From contig NZ_FQXM01000003.1 in the NCBI RefSeq assembly GCF_900129965.1, forward strand, positions 248,001 to 312,000: 64,000 bases of DNA. Direction: 5' to 3'. Position numbers and translations under genes: made by a program. The DNA is from Clostridium grantii DSM 8605 (GTDB taxonomy: Bacteria; Bacillota; Clostridia; Clostridiales; Clostridiaceae). Below are positions 27,401 to 33,335 of the stretch, one piece after another. Each line of letters opens with the position of its first letter. Positions within the stretch are counted from its first letter, which is position 1. The notes beneath the pieces were generated by a model, which was not told where the DNA came from, did no database searches, and worked only from the letters and a program-made list of their open reading frames with translations.

Positions 27401-27753
27401 TAGCTGTTACTTTTATTTTGAAGCACACTATTATTATCCTCATCAGTAGTCTCAACTAATGAATTATCAACTTCTTCCCATTTACCATTATTATCATAAT
27501 GAACCGAATATGGGTAAATCACAGCTTGATATGTATTATTTTCCATAAAAAAGTGCTTTACATTTCTTTCTCGCTTTTCAGTAACCTCCTTAATAATTTT
27601 AGCATCTTTTTTACTTGCATTAGTTTCAGCGCTACTAAATTGCGGCTCAACATAATCTTTATTCAGATTTTGTGCCAATACTGTAACAGGTAAAATATTG
27701 CACAAGAAAATACTGAGAAGGATTATAGCCAAATTGTTCTTGATGTTTTTCAA
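21409..27753 (-). CDS. Secreted RHS/WapA-like polymorphic toxin with AHH-like nuclease tip
   Basis: 2114 residues from a TTG start behind GGGGG. In order: signal peptide (1-28, ending VLAQ); a Glu/Thr/Asn-rich linker (about 150-290); a wall-associated DNRLRE-type domain (about 440-610); an RHS lead-in (RAGTGFVNDYNGNL); many YD repeats; two carbohydrate-binding-like modules (about 950-1310) set within the repeats; more YD repeats; and the core end PYRYRGYRYDTETALYYLQS...NPSWGRFINADA. After a hydrophobic linker with IPGGTGFG, the tip (about 2024-2114) has LQMHHFATNK and MPHQGRHTNAYHNYI, the AHH/HNH nuclease pattern. It is presumably exported by Sec, wall-attached and delivered to neighbouring cells. 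The Imm11-like gene follows. Confidence 0.88.
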   Translation of the reverse strand: MKNIKNNLAIILLSIFLCNILPVTVLAQNLNKDYVEPQFSSAETNASKKDAKIIKEVTEKRERNVKHFFMENNTYQAVIYPYSVHYDNNGKWEEVDNSLVETTDEDNNSVLQNKSNSYKVKFGKTIDSNKLVSIKKDKYEVYWNLINDSNESEANSQNEINTSETSSDVESITENSEETTTESTTESTTENITENNEEINTENTPTVDQQVSEINETSQPNTNEQEVLNESIEPNANEEQQTEDMTEGTTEPENNSGIEENSEIEDNNLVQEEKTNKASDKKENPKFYDNLNKNSQIEIVAKDLGKLNNLSENEKKRAVTKAESNVIFKNIYNNIDLTYNVEPDKFKETIVINEKTSNPEFRFNLYAKNLIAQINEDKSISFYDSKDKQNIIFVIDAPFMYDSNGEESKDIDIKLEENEKGYELIITPSNEWVNSEDRVYPIYVDPTLTTSLDVNDIYDAHVSQNYAGTNYQTSAILKTGYGSTSGINRSYMSFQLPTELTTADLITDAELVLWLNNDASTTRQVDLHRVTGSWSSSTITWNNKAAYDSKIEDYQLVNGTAGQYFSWDVTAMVKEWHSTGTNYGYMLKNHDESTGYTEYRSSDTTIPEARPQIVISYVNNSGLEDYWTYHSQTVGRAGTGFVNDYNGNLIFTHNDLSMNGNLMPVAINHVFNSNDRDTDIKYGLGWRLNLSQTIKWEMIEGVEYYVYTDEDGTKHYLKRNEAENNYEDESGLNISLTYHSESTNERYRIKDKGDNEITFTSAAQLYRIYDNNGNYIQLNYTSGALTSVVDGAGRTTTLTRNGDGSLKEIVDPSNRKTTFGYTSSKLTSITYPDTKVTNFYYDSNNNLTETKNYDGYRMTYSYYTVKPYRVKKIAESNIDGTLGQELNIDYGYNTTVFTDYTGEKNIYQFNDAGNTISIRDDAGNAQYYKYDNTGFNNNKLSNQSKLQRSVMNYVKNHNVEAAGDWTVGYWTGSTGSGAISTTHSYSGKQSLMINKTNTSSRHFYQQIMYPDKGKTYTLSAYVETENISSGKGAALFVNYQDSTGAWKTIESNYISGTNDWQRLQVTFDLPADALTGAVYARLGVIEETGIAYFDAIQLEEGTVANRYNLLENPNLIYGTTTPTFWNKNAATDSGDTLVTSSDSTYPTKLDSQKKVFKINGNSGLSKNVYQTLNMSGKAGDVFVVAGWAKGDSVKLSAGRYFAMDVGIEKNDGTWQWEVVTFNQDSNDWQYVADRIVADADYKSIKFYCLYYKNENTAYFDGLQLYKEEFGQSYVYDADGNLTSVSDLAKENSTFEYNTNNDLVKATNASGNNFNYNYDDNHNILDATSAENIVYSFTYDSNGNPLTSKIGNDTLFIKSTATYTANKNYIDTLTDSSGNTVDYNYNETKGTLDNVVDAKGNTTSYGYDPNLDRLDSVSKTVDGQVITNSYGYKNDELETITHNGFNYKFEYDSLGNNTYVKVGTQNLIQNIYEARTSKFLKSIYGNGDYKEPVYDDEDRVIGEKYNGVEEFKYQYYADGNLGYHEDLVNGINYKYIYDLSGRLGKVVESDGNSVKYDYDIEDNISNIAENINGASYSTTYLYDKDSKLKNIAYAGNNLGFNYDILGRLTSKTINTGTAIFVTGYAYEAGTVANSTTTRVSTITNNGNGITYTYDANGNIETITENSKEIKYTYNELNELKREDNQVLNKTIVYTYDVGGNLTSKKEYPYTTGTPGTATKTYSYTYGEANWKDKLTNFDGNAITYDAIGNPLTYDNWVFDWEHGRQLKSMNGNGYTISYKYNNEGIRTEKTINGVTTKYHLQGDKVTFESNGTDSIYYTYDSGDNLVSMNLNGVEYYYIRNTQRDIIGLFDKNGATVVQYTYDSWGKLVSTTGSLASTVGAKNPYRYRGYRYDTETALYYLQSRYYNPSWGRFINADAIAGNIGILLSHNVFAYCVNAPVNQSDEGGFIAPAIVYAAYIYATAVAASPDTQLDLQLVSMDLAKGDYISAALDLIGILIPGGTGFGQLSKPGQKLIGKLLRGVFKPLQMHHFATNKNKLFTPQFKKIVGKYGLNLNGDWNKALMPHQGRHTNAYHNYILKEIKRIHSIAKGDKTKFLKLFNRLKQDVINDPNILYKK
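22015..22487 (-). repeat. RHS core repeat, upstream copy
   Basis: Direct repeat partner of 19690-20160, in the same orientation. The match ends at WVFDWEH on one side and fades after the core signature on the other. Confidence 0.85.
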
Positions 27754-28059
27754 TTTAATTCCCCCTTTGTTTTATATATGAATTCTATAAAAATATTGTA
27801 GAATAATATATAGGTAAATGCTTATTACCAATAATTACACATATATCAATATATTTCATGGTATTTTAATTTTATCTCCATATAATAGGACTTTCTGAGC
27901 AAATTATATTGGACGCTTTTTTTAAGATAAAAATTACACGAAGCTTTATATCACGACAACAATTTTATTTTCTTAATCTAAAAAAGCTAGTCAAAGTGAT
28001 TCCCCATCACTCCAACTAGCTCTATAAATTCTCTTTTCAATTAAAACCTCTCCCTCTAC
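27754..28059. other. 306-bp gene-free stretch upstream of the RHS toxin
   Basis: It holds a terminator (27980-28022) and the leader of the RHS gene. A possible promoter TTGGTA-17 bp-TATTAT lies about 80 bp before the RHS start, on the minus strand. No coding frame is supported. Confidence 0.5.
27980..28022 (-). terminator. Terminator downstream of the recombinase-like remnant
   Basis: AGCTAGTTGGAGTGAT pairs with ATCACTTTGACTAGCT (two mismatches), then TTTTTT on the minus strand. It isolates the RHS gene from transcription coming from the ssrA side. Confidence 0.85.
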
Positions 28060-28299
28060 CTAGTCAAGTAGATTAACGATAAATCTACCTCCATCATTAA
28101 CTGTCATCTTATCTATTATCCTAAAAAGTAAATCCGTATCAAATAAAGCTTTTATAATTCTGCTAAAAAGTGCACACCCCACCATAAAAATGCACACCCC
28201 TATTTCAAAATCCATAAGGGTGTGCATCCAAATTATAAAATCCCTAAAATCCAAGCTTAAAATCCTAAAAATTCCTACTACAAATTCTCCAAAAAACAC
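28060..28299 (-). pseudogene. Possible recombinase C-terminal remnant
   Basis: 79 codons. The last third (FDTDLLFRIIDKMTVNDGGRF) faintly resembles the end of large serine recombinases, which often close with a LFR..(V/I)DK(V/I)xV..GG pattern. The first two thirds are hydrophobic and overlap three copies of GGGGTGTGCA, so they may not be coding. No start with a convincing ribosome binding site is visible. It lies right after the tmRNA 3' end, a common insertion point for mobile elements. A chance open frame is possible. Confidence 0.3.
28171..28226. repeat. Short direct and inverted repeat TGCACACCCC
   Basis: TGCACACCCC occurs at 28171-28180 and 28191-28200 (20-bp period), and its complement GGGTGTGCA at 28218-28226. 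The GC content is high for this genome. It could be a protein-binding or recombination site. Confidence 0.5.
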
Positions 28300-28301
28300 T
28301 G

Positions 28302-28325
28302 AAAACCCCTGAAATCAAGGGTTTT
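28302..28325 (-). terminator. Terminator of ssrA
   Basis: AAAACCCTT pairs with AGGGGTTTT around a 6-nt loop, 29 nt after the encoded CCA end of the tmRNA; a T6 run follows 5 nt later. Confidence 0.7.
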
Positions 28326-28353
28326 GCATTGTATCAATATTATCGTTCTTTTA

Positions 28354-28982
28354 TGGTGGAGGCGAGGGGACACATATTCTATTGTTTCCAATAGTGCTGA
28401 CTATATCTTTCACTTTCTAATTAAAGAAACTGCTCTGGCATCTTATAGAAGTTATATTATAGTTTTGAACTTCCATCCTAGTACTCCCTACTATCTTAAA
28501 GGATAACTTAGAAGTCTATAAGTCGATAAGTAGCTGTTGAGTTTCCTCACATACCACTTGGTATTGCCGTCGTCTTAACGTTACGGTTTCACCAATAAAG
28601 CCAGATTTTCACTTATGAATCACTCCATAAGGCGACTCTTATGAATCGAACCCCTGTCCGAAAACAGTGCCACTTTGGCATCTCCGAGCGCAGTCAGTAA
28701 TTTGACATTCCCTCTATCTGACTCCTACTGACAGGATTCAGATTTCAGTAGCTTCATGAATTCCGTTCCTAAGTCAAAGCTTTCTTAGGCTCGGTTCCCC
28801 ACTTCATGACGCCCTAATCCCAAGCCGTGGGCCTCCCGGGTAGGACGAGCAGCTATGCTAAGCTGCTAACGCTAAATTATCGTTTCCGTTTATAATTGTT
28901 CCTAGTTTTTTGATGCGGGACCAGGTCCCTCAGCTCGCTTCCAAAGCTCCACAAATCCCCGTCGAAAGCCATATACGCCCCC
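28354..28982 (-). ncRNA. ssrA: tmRNA gene interrupted in the T-loop
   Basis: The 5' end GGGGGCG (28976-28982) pairs with CGCCTCC before the encoded ACCA (ending 28354) to form a 7-bp acceptor stem. The D-loop-like TATATGGCTTTCGACGGGG and the tag frame ending GNDNLALAA-stop (28858-28887) are clear. The T-arm 5' half reads CAGGGGTTCGAT, but its complement TCCCCT appears only 274 nt further on. Removing 28371-28644 restores GGGG-TTCGATT-CCCC and gives an RNA of about 355 nt, normal for tmRNA. It rescues stalled ribosomes together with SmpB, encoded just upstream. Confidence 0.93.
28371..28644 (-). other. Probable group I intron in the tmRNA T-loop
   Basis: About 274 nt; ends uncertain by 1-2 nt. 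At the 5' end CATAAG pairs with CTTATG across a 6-nt loop, extended by a U-G wobble next to the exon, as in helix P1. Near the 3' end lies AAGATATAGTC, matching the conserved P7 3' strand of group I introns, preceded by a P8-like hairpin (TTTCT-TTAATT-AGAAA). Upstream CTATA or ACTATA segments can form P7. The last intron base would be a G. No homing endonuclease frame fits. Self-splicing is inferred, not shown. Confidence 0.8.
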
Positions 28983-29094
28983 ATGTTAGGTTTAATAGAG
29001 TTTTTGTAAACAAAAATCTTTATTAAATTTTAAAAAGTTTACTGCAAGACCTAGTTTACTACATAAGAATGATTTTGTCTACTGTAATTTTATG

Positions 29095-29565
29095 TTACTG
29101 CATCCTACTTTTCATTTCTCTGTCAATATTTCTCTTTGCATCTTTTTCTGCAATAGCTTGACGCTTATCATAATTTTTCTTACCTTTAGCTACTCCAAGC
29201 GCTAGTTTTACTTTACCCTTTTTTAAATATAAAGACAAAGGCACCAAAGTATATCCATCACGAGAAGTAAATCCTGCCAACATATCAATTTGTGATTTAT
29301 GAAGAAGAAGTTTTCTTTCTCTTAATGGATCTTTATTAAATATGTTTCCTTGCTCATATGGACTAACATGCATTCCACATATAAATAGCTCACCATTTTT
29401 AATTTGTGCATAACTTTCTTTTAAATTAACTTTTCCAGCTCTTATTGATTTTACTTCCGTACCTACAAGAACTAATCCTGCTTCATAAGTTTCTTCAATA
29501 AAATAATCATGCCAAGCCTTTTTATTTTGAGCTAGCCTTTTTCCTTCACTACTTTTCTTATCCAT
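29095..29565 (-). CDS. smpB: SsrA-binding protein SmpB
   Basis: 156 residues from the second of two adjacent ATGs (29565), which follows AGGTG by 5 nt. The SmpB signatures are present: NKKAWHDYFIEETYEAG, VKSIRAGKVNLKESYA, LLLHKSQI and a basic tail with KGKKNYDKRQ. It binds the tRNA-like domain of tmRNA and brings it to stalled ribosomes. It sits immediately upstream of ssrA on the same strand, the usual gene order after rnr. Confidence 0.97.
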   Translation of the reverse strand: MDKKSSEGKRLAQNKKAWHDYFIEETYEAGLVLVGTEVKSIRAGKVNLKESYAQIKNGELFICGMHVSPYEQGNIFNKDPLRERKLLLHKSQIDMLAGFTSRDGYTLVPLSLYLKKGKVKLALGVAKGKKNYDKRQAIAEKDAKRNIDREMKSRMQ

Positions 29566-29692
29566 CATATCACCTACTTCTCTTTTAGTATGCAGTATTA
29601 AATTATACACTTCTAGTATTTAACTGTCAATATTTATAACTTTAATTTCTAACAAAATAAAATATTGTAAATATTATTGATAAATTAATAGT

Positions 29693-29714
29693 GGGCGGGC
29701 ATGGAAACCCGCCC
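29693..29714. repeat. GC-rich palindrome between smpB and ilvE
   Basis: GGGCGGG-CATGGAAA-CCCGCCC, an all-G/C 7-bp stem in a very AT-rich interval. There is no U run on either strand. It resembles dispersed intergenic REP-like hairpins. Confidence 0.5.
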
Positions 29715-29836
29715 CTACAAATCCTCAATACAATATAAAAATAATATTCTTTTAATCTTTTATAAATTTGAAGATTTTTGAAGAAAATCCGCCTTTATTG
29801 TCAATTGTACACTCTCAACTGTCAACTTATTTCTCC

Positions 29837-30862
29837 CTACTCTACTTCAACAATCCAACCTTCAGGAGCTTCTACATCCCCAAATTGAATTCCATAAAGT
29901 GTATCATACAATTTTTTAGTTACAGGGCCAACTTCTGTTTCACTATGGAATACATGAAGATTATCATTATGATTTATTCCTCCAATAGGAGTAATAACTG
30001 CCGCAGTACCACATGCCCCTGCTTCTTTAAATTCATCTAAGTTATCAATAAGTACATCTCTTTCTTCAACTTCCATTCCTAAATATTCTTTTGCAAGATA
30101 CAATAAAGAATATTTTGTTATACTTGGAAGAATTGAAGGCGAATCTGGAGTTATAAACTTATTATCTTTAGTTATTCCAAAGAAATTTGCTGCTCCTACT
30201 TCTTCTATTTTTGTATGAGTTTTAGGATCTAAGTATATACAATCTGCAAAACCTTTATCTACTGCTATTTTATGCGGCATCATACTAGCAGCATAATTAC
30301 CCCCAACTTTAGCAGCTCCAGTACCATGTGGCGCAGCTCTATCATAATCATTTGTTGTGAAATTAACTGGGCTTAATCCACCTTTAAAGTAAGGTCCAAC
30401 TGGTATACAGAATATATAGAATATATATTCTGGTGCAGGACTAACCCCTATAGTGTTTCCCACTCCTACTACAAATGGTCTTAAATATAATGTAGCACCG
30501 GAACCATAAGGAGGTACATAAGCTTCGTTAGCTTTAACTACTTGTTTTACAGCGTCAATAAACTTTTCCTCTGACATTCCTGGCATCATTACTCTTTCAC
30601 AGGAATTATTTAATCTTTTAGCATTTTGATCTGGTCTAAAAAGTTGAATTTTTCCTTCTTTTGTTCTATAGGCTTTTAAACCTTCAAAACATTGTTGCCC
30701 ATAATGAAGGGCTGTAGCACCTTCTTCTATATAGAATTTATTATCTTCTACTAATTGACCTTCATCCCATTCTCCATCTTTCCATCTTGAAATATAACGA
30801 AAATCAGTTTTAATATAACTAAACCCCAAATTACTCCAATCAATATTCACTTCTTTTGCCAT
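29837..30862 (-). CDS. ilvE: Branched-chain amino acid aminotransferase (class IV PLP)
   Basis: 341 residues, the long (type II) BCAT form. Visible are YGQQCFEGLKAYR with the substrate-side residues, the PLP lysine region GGNYAASMMPHKIA, EEVGAANFFGI and GTAAVITPIGGI. It transfers amino groups between glutamate and the keto acids of leucine, isoleucine and valine. It stands alone between rnr and smpB with its own GGAGG site. The surrounding gaps contain no other biosynthetic genes, so it is an insertion in the usual rnr-smpB order. Confidence 0.93.
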   Translation of the reverse strand: MAKEVNIDWSNLGFSYIKTDFRYISRWKDGEWDEGQLVEDNKFYIEEGATALHYGQQCFEGLKAYRTKEGKIQLFRPDQNAKRLNNSCERVMMPGMSEEKFIDAVKQVVKANEAYVPPYGSGATLYLRPFVVGVGNTIGVSPAPEYIFYIFCIPVGPYFKGGLSPVNFTTNDYDRAAPHGTGAAKVGGNYAASMMPHKIAVDKGFADCIYLDPKTHTKIEEVGAANFFGITKDNKFITPDSPSILPSITKYSLLYLAKEYLGMEVEERDVLIDNLDEFKEAGACGTAAVITPIGGINHNDNLHVFHSETEVGPVTKKLYDTLYGIQFGDVEAPEGWIVEVE

Positions 30863-30970
30863 AAAATATCCCCTCCATTTTTTATTAATTATAACCCCTG
30901 CTAAATTAAAAATATAAATTATTACTATATATACTATTACATATATTATATAATTTCAACATATTTATGA

Positions 30971-33136
30971 TTATTCTTCCAAATCTAATTCTTCATCCTC
31001 CATAATATCCATCAAATCATCTTTTTCTTTAACAAGATCAAAATAAATATCATGATTATCTAAGTCTACTCTTGTAACTATAATTTTAACTGGATCACCA
31101 AGTTTGTAGACGTTCTTAGTTCTTTCACCCATTAAACATAAATGTTGTTCATCAAAAATATAATAATCATCTTCCAAACTACTTATATGAATTAAACCTT
31201 CTACGGTATTAGGTAGTTCTACAAACATACCAAAATTAGTAACTGAGGAAATTATACCTTCATAAGTATTATTTACTCTTTCACTCATATATTCAGCTTT
31301 CTTTAAATCATCAACTTCTCTTTCTGCTTCTTGTGCTATACGCTCCATATCGGAAGATTGTACTGAAGCATATTCCACTGCACTCTTCAAACTTATTGTT
31401 CTTTTCTCATCTATACTTCCATTAATAAATTCTTTAATTATTCTATGAATAATTAAATCTGGATATCTTCTAATAGGAGATGTAAAGTGACAATAATACT
31501 TTGCTGCAAGACCAAAGTGACCTACTGATTGTGGTGAATACTTGGCTTTCATCATAGATCTAAGCAATAATGTGTTTACAACAGTTTCTTCCTTCTGCCC
31601 TCTAACTTTTTCTACAACACTTTGAAGTACTTTTGGATGAATTTCGTTTTTAAACTTTACCGAATAGCCTAAGTTATATGCGAATTCATTAAATTTTTGT
31701 AGTTTTTCCTCGTTAGGTTCTTCGTGAATTCTATAAACAAATGGAGTATTGGACCAATACATATATTCAGCTATAGTTTCATTACATACTAACATAAACT
31801 CTTCTATAATTCTGTTAGCAATAGCTCTTTCATATGGCTTAATATCAATTGGTTTTCCCATTTCATTTAAAATGATTTTACATTCTTCAAAATCGAAATC
31901 AATGGCTCCTCTTTTTAATCTTTTACCATTAAGAATCTTACATAATTCTTCCATAGTTTTGAAATCTTCTATTAAGTAATCGTACTTCTTTATAAGTTCT
32001 TCATCTTTATCTCTTAAAATGCTTGTTACATCAGAATAAGTCATTCTCTCATCAGTTCTAATAATTGTTTCTGCTATTCTGGAATCAACTACTTTACCTT
32101 CATTATTAATCTGCATAAAACAAGTCAGTGCCAATCTATCTACTTTTGGATTTAAACTACATATCCCATTTGATAATTCCTTTGGTAACATAGGAATAAC
32201 TCTATCTATTAAATACACTGAAGTTCCTCTTTTTAAAGCTTCCTTATCTAAAGGATTTTTCTCTCTTACATAAAAAGATACATCTGCAATATGAACTCCT
32301 AATAAGTAATTTCCATTTTTTAATTTTTCGATGGATACTGCATCATCTAAATCTTTTGCATCTGACCCATCTATTGTTATCATTCTTACTTCTCTTAAAT
32401 CTTCTCTTCTTTTATATTCTTTTTCTGGTATTTCAGATGGTATTTCTTCTGCAAATCTTTGAACTTTTTCCGGAAAATATTCTGGCAAACTATACTTTTT
32501 AATTATTGTAAGTATATCTATACCTTGTTCTCCTTTTTTACCTAGAATATCAACAATTTTTCCTTCAGGGTTTCTTCTATTATCGGGCCAACTTGTTATC
32601 TCAACAATTACTATATCCTTATGAGAAGCTCCTTTTGTATCACTTTTAGCCACAAAAATATCTTGAAAAATTCTTTTTTCTTCTGGCACTACAAATCCAA
32701 AATTTTGACTTTCTTCAAAAGTTCCAATAATTCTTGTATTTGCTCTTTCAATTACTCTAACAATCTCACCTTCGCGTTTTTTACCATTATTTTGTTCTCT
32801 TGTTACTTTAGCTATTACTTTATCACCATTCATAGCACCATTCATAAATGATGATGTTATAAATACATCCGGACTTTCATCTTGAGGAATTACAAATCCA
32901 AAACCCTTTTGATGCCCTTGTAGTTTTCCAACAACTAAGCCCATTTTTTCAGGTAATCCAAATAATTTTTTCCTATTTTTTATTACCAATCCTTCTTCTA
33001 TCATTTCTCTTAAAGTTGATTTAAAATCTTCTATTTCACCTTTTTTAATACCAAATATATATGCTAATTCTTTTAGATTCATAGGTTTATAAGCCTGTTC
33101 TTCCATGAAAGCTAAAATGATTTTTTTCATATCCAT
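30971..33136 (-). CDS. rnr: Ribonuclease R
   Basis: 721 residues. In order: a winged-helix N-terminal segment (1-65), two cold-shock-type OB folds (about 70-215), the RNB catalytic domain with TIDGSDAKDLDDAVSIE holding the metal-binding aspartates, and a C-terminal S1 domain (about 625-705) with an acidic end. It is a 3'-5' exoribonuclease for structured RNA and is known to work with the tmRNA/SmpB system and to mature tmRNA in some bacteria. Its place near smpB-ssrA is conserved. Confidence 0.96.
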   Translation of the reverse strand: MDMKKIILAFMEEQAYKPMNLKELAYIFGIKKGEIEDFKSTLREMIEEGLVIKNRKKLFGLPEKMGLVVGKLQGHQKGFGFVIPQDESPDVFITSSFMNGAMNGDKVIAKVTREQNNGKKREGEIVRVIERANTRIIGTFEESQNFGFVVPEEKRIFQDIFVAKSDTKGASHKDIVIVEITSWPDNRRNPEGKIVDILGKKGEQGIDILTIIKKYSLPEYFPEKVQRFAEEIPSEIPEKEYKRREDLREVRMITIDGSDAKDLDDAVSIEKLKNGNYLLGVHIADVSFYVREKNPLDKEALKRGTSVYLIDRVIPMLPKELSNGICSLNPKVDRLALTCFMQINNEGKVVDSRIAETIIRTDERMTYSDVTSILRDKDEELIKKYDYLIEDFKTMEELCKILNGKRLKRGAIDFDFEECKIILNEMGKPIDIKPYERAIANRIIEEFMLVCNETIAEYMYWSNTPFVYRIHEEPNEEKLQKFNEFAYNLGYSVKFKNEIHPKVLQSVVEKVRGQKEETVVNTLLLRSMMKAKYSPQSVGHFGLAAKYYCHFTSPIRRYPDLIIHRIIKEFINGSIDEKRTISLKSAVEYASVQSSDMERIAQEAEREVDDLKKAEYMSERVNNTYEGIISSVTNFGMFVELPNTVEGLIHISSLEDDYYIFDEQHLCLMGERTKNVYKLGDPVKIIVTRVDLDNHDIYFDLVKEKDDLMDIMEDEELDLEE

Positions 33137-33304
33137 AATATTTCCTCCTATTTTACATACTCTCTTTATTTTTAACCTATTTAAAATAAATATACAAATT
33201 TTTCTTTAAATATATCTATAGTATACACCATTTTTTAGTAAACGGCCACAATAAAAGATAGTGCACCATTCACAGTACACTATTCACTTTGTCTTTTTTC
33301 ACAT

Positions 33305-33330
33305 TAAAAAAGCAACCCTTTCGGGCTGCT
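33305..33330 (-). terminator. Terminator of hppA
   Basis: AGCAGCCC-GAAA-GGGTTGCT with a GNRA-type tetraloop, followed by TTTTTT on the minus strand. Confidence 0.92.
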
Positions 33331-33335
33331 TCTGC

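Noticed and set aside
27097..27403. Plus-strand Phe/Ser-rich ORFs opposite the RHS linker
   Set aside because: They are mirror images of the low-complexity Glu/Thr/Asn coding region on the minus strand.
28324..28506. Plus-strand 60-codon ORF
   Set aside because: It runs antisense through the tmRNA 3' end and the probable intron; no ribosome binding site or family features.
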